Below, piece by piece: positions 6,526 through 10,086 of a stretch of DNA of 10,086 bases (its first letter is position 1; every line of letters starts with the position of its first letter). Origin of the DNA: an uncultured Mailhella sp. (GTDB taxonomy: Bacteria > Desulfobacterota > Desulfovibrionia > Desulfovibrionales > Desulfovibrionaceae). Location: contig NZ_CAJJIC010000087.1 in NCBI RefSeq assembly GCF_905187505.1, positions 1 through 10,086 on the forward strand, given 5' to 3'. The position numbers and the translations under genes are program-made. Below the pieces are notes generated by a model that ran no database searches, had not been told where the DNA came from, and saw only the letters and a list, made by a program, of their open reading frames with translations.

Positions 6526-6602
6526 CCACCGGCTCCAGCCGCGCCGGTGGGGCTTCGGGAGAGCGCTTCCCCTGCTTCCGGCGCTCTCCCCGCCTTTTGG
6601 CG
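6526..6602. other. Tandem strong hairpins
   Basis: CCACCGGC (6526-6533) pairs with GCCGGTGG (6543-6550) around a 9-base loop. Seven bases later GGGAGAGCGC (6557-6566) pairs with GCGCTCTCCC (6581-6590) around 14 bases. The palindrome CGCCTTTTGGCG (6591-6602) follows directly. Three perfect inverted repeats in 77 bases with no gene suggest a structured RNA or a complex protein binding region. Confidence 0.55.
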
Positions 6603-6681
6603 ACGCTCCGCAGTTCTGCGGAAAAACGGATGCGGTCAGGGCCGAACCGCCCGCCGCTTTTTCCGGCGTCGCCGCACGTTT

Positions 6682-6723
6682 CCGACAACGCGCGGAGCGC
6701 GAACGCTCCCGCTCATTTGTCGG
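6682..6723. other. Long imperfect hairpin in the gene-free region
   Basis: CCGACAA (6682-6688) pairs with TTGTCGG (6717-6723). Nested inside, 6692-6699 pairs with 6704-6712 with a single bulged C and a CGAA loop. The two-level stem lies about 110 bases before the terminator at 6833. Confidence 0.55.
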
Positions 6724-6832
6724 TCCCTCTGTCTTTGCGCCGCCGCCTCAGCCAGCCGGACAAGACGGGAAGAACCGGCTGCCCCCTCTTCTTCCCCCGC
6801 CGTCCGAAATCGGCGCAAAGGCCTGTCCCCTG

Positions 6833-6867
6833 CCCCGGTCCGCCTGTGCGGACCGGGGTCTTTTTTC
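6833..6867 (+). terminator. Strong intrinsic terminator with no gene before it
   Basis: CCCCGGTCCGC at 6833-6843 and GCGGACCGGGG at 6848-6858 form a perfect 11-pair stem with a CTGT loop, followed by TCTTTTTTC. The orientation is plus only: there is no A-run on the left side to serve the minus strand. The nearest plus-strand gene ends 885 bases upstream, so it should end either a very long mucR message or an unrecognised RNA. Confidence 0.88.
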
Positions 6868-7386
6868 GGCCGGTCTCAACGCTCACGCCTCTGAACGCGT
6901 CCGGGCTCGCCATCAAACCATGCCGCCCTGCGCTTTCAGACTGCGGCATCAGATGCAGGGCTTTTCGGCAGCGCCCGGGCCGTTCACGAACGACGAGCGG
7001 CGGGAACCGAAGCTCGAAGGTCGATTCAGGTCCGTCAGACTCCCGTTTCTCTCCGGCCGCTCACGGTCGATGCGGGGCGACGCCCGAAGACGGCTTCGCC
7101 GGGGTTCCCCGTCTGCTGCGGAAAAAGCAGCCCAAAAAACGCCGGGCAATGACGATGACGCGCGCAAAAACCGGAATCCGCGTCACAAAGAAGGCGGAAC
7201 CCTCCGGGGCATTTCCCATGCATCCCGGCATCGGCACGCAGAAGCAGGCAGGCCCGGCGGCGCTCCCCTCAAGGGACGTTTCCCTCTGACAAGGCACGAC
7301 GCGAAAAAGCGACGACAAGGCGACCATCCGCCGCACCGCTCAATCGGGAGGCCCGGTCGGGGCGGGGTCAGGAACTTCCGCCGGGC

Positions 7387-8562
7387 TCAGGACTTTGCGG
7401 CGTTTCCGGCGACCTCAAAGGCTTTCAGAATCTGCGCGATGTGTGCGCGCATGCCCTTCGCCTCGTCGTACTGTTCCACGATCAGCCGCCTTCCGTTCCT
7501 GCGTACAGGGGCAAAGGCTTCCATGTCGTCCAGGACGCGGCAGATGGTCCTGAATCGTGCGGCAGGCTCCTTTTCCGAAAAATCCACCGCCGTGTCATGG
7601 TTCACCACGTCGCCGTCTTCGGCAAGGGGGGCCATGACCAGGCTTTCACAGCTCATGCTTTCAAGCACTTCCTGTATGAGCAGCGAGGATATTTCAGGAA
7701 AGACGTGCACGGTGCTGGAACTCAAAAGCGTCCTGTAGCGGTTCCGGTCGAGCCCTCCGGCAAGAAACAGGCGTTTGCGCAAGTTTTCCGCAAGGGCCCC
7801 GTGCAGCGCTTCCCAATGCCTTCTGCTCCCGTTGTTCCCGAACGACAGGGCAATGCGGCACGCCGGACGGTGCACGAGCAGCCCGAGCAGCATTTGCACC
7901 ATCTGCTGGTCCACCGCGTTTTCGCCCTTCATGTGAAAGGTCAGAAGCTCGCCCTTCTCCCCCGGACGGGCGTCGGGGAAGAACAGCGACAGATCGTCGT
8001 GCCCGGGGGAGAAAAACGCCGTGTCCACCATGGGACGGCATACCCGTATGACGGGATGAAGCAGCGGCGGAAAAAGGCGCTTCTGCCCGGCGCTCTGCAC
8101 AAAGCACACATTGCTTCGGACCATCTGACTGACCTGTATGTCCCGCATGGCCTGCATCCGGGCCGCCCTCTCTTCGGAATCGCCCCGGCTTCGGATGACG
8201 TCCGGGTAGAGCACGATGAACGCGTCGGGAAAGGCATGACGGAGAAACAGGGTCAGCCCGGCGTGGAATCTGACCAGCACGATGTCGGGAACAAAGCCCG
8301 AATCCCGAAGACGGCAGAACGTCCGACCGGCCTGCGCGGAAGCCTTGACGCTCTTTTCCCACTCCGCCTCATACCAGTCCTTTCCCTGTGGCACGCTTCC
8401 CCGGTCTATTTTCAGCCGGGCATGCATGATGCCCGGCGTGGCCGCCTCCTGCCGGGGATAAAAGGACAGAAACATCACCTCGTTTCCGGCGTCGGAGGCC
8501 AGTTGTGCGGGCATGGAGCCGAAAAGCCCCGGATAGCTGTCGTTGCAGAACAGAAATTTCAT
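7387..8562 (-). CDS. GT-B glycosyltransferase, group 1 / GT4-like
   Basis: This 391-residue protein has the layout of a retaining GT4-type glycosyltransferase. The N-terminal half opens with MKFLFCNDSYPGLFGSMPAQLASDAGNEVMFLSF, the nucleotide-fold acceptor domain start seen in the Glyco_trans_4_3 type. The C-terminal donor domain includes LTFHMKGENAVDQQ near 208-220, RLFLAGGLDRNRYRTLLSSSTVHVFPE, and a perfect EX7E motif at E290 and E298 (EISSLLIQEVLESMSC), which binds the sugar nucleotide in this family. No membrane segment or signal peptide is evident, so it is cytoplasmic. The start at 8562 has GAGGA at 8566-8570 with a short spacing. It lies downstream of the RTX gene on the same strand but is separated from it by a strong terminator, so it probably has its own promoter. 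Sugar donor and acceptor are unknown; a link to surface polysaccharide or to glycosylation of the neighbouring secreted protein is inference. No intrinsic terminator is seen right after its stop. Confidence 0.82.
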   Translation of the reverse strand: MKFLFCNDSYPGLFGSMPAQLASDAGNEVMFLSFYPRQEAATPGIMHARLKIDRGSVPQGKDWYEAEWEKSVKASAQAGRTFCRLRDSGFVPDIVLVRFHAGLTLFLRHAFPDAFIVLYPDVIRSRGDSEERAARMQAMRDIQVSQMVRSNVCFVQSAGQKRLFPPLLHPVIRVCRPMVDTAFFSPGHDDLSLFFPDARPGEKGELLTFHMKGENAVDQQMVQMLLGLLVHRPACRIALSFGNNGSRRHWEALHGALAENLRKRLFLAGGLDRNRYRTLLSSSTVHVFPEISSLLIQEVLESMSCESLVMAPLAEDGDVVNHDTAVDFSEKEPAARFRTICRVLDDMEAFAPVRRNGRRLIVEQYDEAKGMRAHIAQILKAFEVAGNAAKS

Positions 8563-8593
8563 GTGTCCTCACCGCGTCATCGTCTTTCCGATC

Positions 8594-8621
8594 ATTATCC
8601 CCGCCCGCCCCGCAGGGCAAT
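8594..8621 (-). promoter_or_regulatory. Weak candidate promoter for the glycosyltransferase gene
   Basis: On the minus strand GATAAT (8599-8594) matches five of six -10 bases and TTGCCC (8620-8615) four of six -35 bases, with a 15-base spacer that is on the short side. It lies between the terminator at 8664 and the start codon at 8562, where a promoter is needed. Confidence 0.35.
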
Positions 8622-8663
8622 GCCTTCCGCATGAGTCTCGCGCAAAAGCGCGCCGCACCCATG

Positions 8664-8706
8664 AAAAAGGGGGCGAAAGTGTGTCTTCCGCCCCCTGTTG
8701 TTTTTT
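8664..8706 (-). terminator. Terminator of the RTX gene, usable on both strands
   Basis: GGGGGCG (8669-8675) pairs with CGCCCCC (8689-8695), extended by three inner pairs past one mismatch; the loop is TGTGT. On the minus strand the stem is followed by TTTTT (complement of 8664-8668), about 70 bases after the RTX stop codon. On the plus strand it is followed by TGTTGTTTTTT (8696-8706). It isolates the RTX gene from the glycosyltransferase gene. Confidence 0.85.
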
Positions 8707-8764
8707 ATCCGGCAATCCGGGGGGGATGAACGCCGCTCGGGCCTCTCCCCCCTGCCTTCAGTCA

Positions 8765-10086
8765 TCAGCCGTTGGAATAGGCAATGTTCTGGGCCGCCTG
8801 ATCGACCATGGCCTGTATGCTGCTGTCGATGACGGTGACCGCATTATTGTCGATGTGCATGGTAAGATTCACATCCTGACCGGAAGCATCGGCAAAGCGG
8901 GTCGTGTAGCTTCCATCAGCTTGTTTAGTCCACTGTCCTCCCAGCGTCACGCTTGACTTGTCATCGTCATGATTGACGGTGATGCCGAAATCGCTCAGGG
9001 AAGTGAGGCCGAGCTTGTCGATGCCGTCTCCGGTAATGACGAGCTCAAAGCCGTTGACCAGAGGCTGACCTTGCACCTTCTCGCTATGGCTTCCGAGAAG
9101 TTTGGTTATGTCGTCACCTGTGAACTCGCTCTTGTCCACAAGCAGCGCGTCTATGCCGCTGCCGCCGTCGATGAGGTAGTCGCTGGAGTCGTAGACCACC
9201 ACGTCGTCCCCGGAACCGGCGTACATGACATCCTGCCCGTCGCCGCCGTCGAGGTAGTCGTTGCCCGCGCCGCCGATGAGAATGTCGTCACCGGCTCCGC
9301 CGAAGAGCTTGTCGTCACCGCCTTCCGAGTCCATCGCGTCATACTTCTTGATGAGCCCGTCAAGATCGGCCACGGACTGCTGATCCAGATACTTCTGGAA
9401 GGTTTCCGCGTTGACCGTGCCTTCAATAAGCGCCTGAAAGCCTCCCTGTCCGTCGCCGATGAGCACATCGTTGCCGTCTCCGCCATCCAGCGTGTCGTCG
9501 CCGCTGCCGCCGACAAGCACGTCCGTGCCTGCACCGCCGTACAGAGTGTCTTTGCCGTCTCCGCCGTACAGTCTGTCGTTGCCGTCATCGCCAGACAAGG
9601 TGTCGTCGCCGGCAAATCCCCACAGACTGTCGTTGCCTTCGCCGCCATTCAGAGTATCACTGCCGTTGCCGCCGTACAGGCTGTCGGAATCTCCCGTACC
9701 GGTCATGTCAACAGAACCGCTTACTGCCGTGACATCACCCTGCTTGTCCACATGCATTTCATATTGTGCCGTATTGCCGTATTGATCCGTAACTATGACG
9801 GTGATGTCATTATTCAGGCCCTTATTCTCCCAATCTCTTATATTACTTAATATATAATTCGTTCCATCGAAAGTATTAAGATCAACATTAACATGTATAA
9901 CTTCAGCCCATCCATTATCATTATAATGATAAAGATCAACTATTCCATCTTGTAAATACCCAGTAAAATCTTTATTATTATATATAATCTTTAATGTATG
10001 ACTTTCAGTATCTGTAGTAGCTTTTCCATTCCCTTCAATTTCAGAGCTTTGATATTTTGTTACATCATCATCATGAATAATAAACG
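8765..10086 (-). CDS. C-terminal part of a large RTX / type I-secreted adhesin-like protein (5' end outside window)
   Basis: The frame is open from the window edge, giving the last 439 residues of a larger protein. The first Met with a long frame, at 9757, is internal, since sense codons continue upstream to 10086. Residues ~1-120 are beta-rich, ending in ITVIVTDQYGNTAQYEM, which resembles VCBS/cadherin-like adhesin repeats. Residues ~129-210 are RTX nonapeptides (GGxGxDxL) that bind calcium outside the cell. A ~45-residue non-repeat insert follows, then more nonapeptides (~256-309). The rest (DDVVVYDSSDYLIDGGSGIDALLVDKSEFTG ... AQNIAYSNG) resembles the type I secretion target domain of the VC_A0849 subclass. 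Such proteins leave through an ABC transporter, adaptor and TolC-like channel, none of which is in the window. Two TGA codons end the gene in tandem. The 5' ~250 bases are only about 26% GC. Family and secretion route are firm; adhesin function is likely but unproven. Confidence 0.9.
   Translation of the reverse strand, partial: FIIHDDDVTKYQSSEIEGNGKATTDTESHTLKIIYNNKDFTGYLQDGIVDLYHYNDNGWAEVIHVNVDLNTFDGTNYILSNIRDWENKGLNNDITVIVTDQYGNTAQYEMHVDKQGDVTAVSGSVDMTGTGDSDSLYGGNGSDTLNGGEGNDSLWGFAGDDTLSGDDGNDRLYGGDGKDTLYGGAGTDVLVGGSGDDTLDGGDGNDVLIGDGQGGFQALIEGTVNAETFQKYLDQQSVADLDGLIKKYDAMDSEGGDDKLFGGAGDDILIGGAGNDYLDGGDGQDVMYAGSGDDVVVYDSSDYLIDGGSGIDALLVDKSEFTGDDITKLLGSHSEKVQGQPLVNGFELVITGDGIDKLGLTSLSDFGITVNHDDDKSSVTLGGQWTKQADGSYTTRFADASGQDVNLTMHIDNNAVTVIDSSIQAMVDQAAQNIAYSNG
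9158..9322 (-). repeat. Second RTX nonapeptide block
   Basis: About six 27-base units encode GGDDKLFGGAGDDILIGG and similar calcium-binding turns, degenerating toward the C-terminus (GSGDDVVVYDSSDYLIDGG). It is separated from the first block by the non-repeat insert at 9323-9454. Confidence 0.85.
9455..9700 (-). repeat. First RTX nonapeptide block
   Basis: About nine 27-base units encode GGNGSDTLN-type nonapeptides, with glycine and aspartate positions kept and some units degenerate (WGFAGDDTL, SGDDGNDRL). The DNA units are similar but not identical. Confidence 0.88.

Larger units (their letters stand above)
5949..7386. other. Long region without a credible gene, rich in inverted repeats
   Basis: About 1.44 kb lie between the mucR-like gene and the end of the glycosyltransferase gene. 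Several long frames are open here, but their products are arginine-, proline- and serine-rich with no domain, and one of them runs through a strong terminator; they look like the usual open frames of GC-rich non-coding DNA. What can be seen is structure: a 9-base inverted repeat (5953-5961 with 6014-6022), a perfect palindrome at 6177-6192, CGGAACGTTCCG at 6302-6313, tandem hairpins at 6526-6602, a long hairpin at 6682-6723, a terminator at 6833-6867 and TGACGCG/CGCGTCA around 7155-7183. No tRNA, CRISPR or insertion-sequence pattern was recognised. It could be a non-coding RNA locus, a long 3' untranslated region or decayed coding DNA. Confidence 0.6.

Noticed and set aside
5930..6688. 252-codon minus-strand frame
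   Set aside because: Arginine/proline/serine-rich, no domain, no ribosome binding site seen, and it overlaps the end of the mucR-like gene.
7115..7139. GCTGC/GCAGC hairpin near two A-runs, considered as a terminator for the glycosyltransferase gene
   Set aside because: The stem is only five pairs, it lies some 250 bases from the stop codon, and the A-runs are not placed correctly for a minus-strand terminator.
6512..7738. 408-codon plus-strand frame
   Set aside because: It runs through the strong terminator at 6833-6867 and into the 3' end of the glycosyltransferase gene, and its product is arginine/proline-rich without a domain.
8969..9850. 293-codon plus-strand frame, valine/alanine-rich
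   Set aside because: It is the mirror of the RTX repeats; the glycine/aspartate repeat codons read backwards give the repeating VVA/AV pattern.

Overview
The window is GC-rich (roughly 60% or more by eye, except the last ~250 bases) and looks like a chromosomal segment of a Desulfovibrionales bacterium. The main taxonomic clue is a MucR/Ros-type zinc-finger regulator with the CLECGKSF...KHLAKHGL...YRRKWG pattern typical of that order; the envelope and Sec genes are compatible. The assignment is inference from protein flavour only.

Layout. Positions 1-227 are a pyrimidine-rich non-coding stretch ending in a candidate promoter. Positions 228-3088 hold a tight plus-strand operon: an AsmA-family envelope protein, a small three-helix membrane protein and a YbaK-type tRNA-deacylase-like protein, with gaps of 11 and 9 bases. 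Positions 3114-5431 form the most interesting unit: a consensus-like promoter, a 137-residue protein with a signal peptide and no recognised family, a ~200-base structured leader, and secD without yajC or secF. The C-terminus of the small protein (HWFSLAPPSASNV), its position before secD, and a set of mutually exclusive RNA pairings, one of which buries the secD ribosome binding site and start codon, together suggest a SecM/VemP-like secretion monitor controlling secD. Two hairpins separate secD from the mucR-like gene (5550-5948).

Positions 5949-7386 are about 1.44 kb without a credible gene. They carry several strong inverted repeats and one textbook plus-strand intrinsic terminator (6833-6867), so either the mucR transcript has a very long 3' end or a non-coding RNA lies here.

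The right part is transcribed from the minus strand: the C-terminal 439 residues of a large RTX/type I-secreted protein running off the window edge (8765-10086), a strong terminator usable on both strands (8664-8706), then a GT-B glycosyltransferase (7387-8562). The RTX reading frame is open to the window end. Its base composition falls from ~58% to ~26% GC inside one frame, which suggests a mosaic origin of this adhesin-like gene.

Functionally the window is dominated by cell-envelope and secretion genes: outer-envelope assembly (AsmA), Sec export (SecD and its putative monitor), a secreted repeat protein and a glycosyltransferase.
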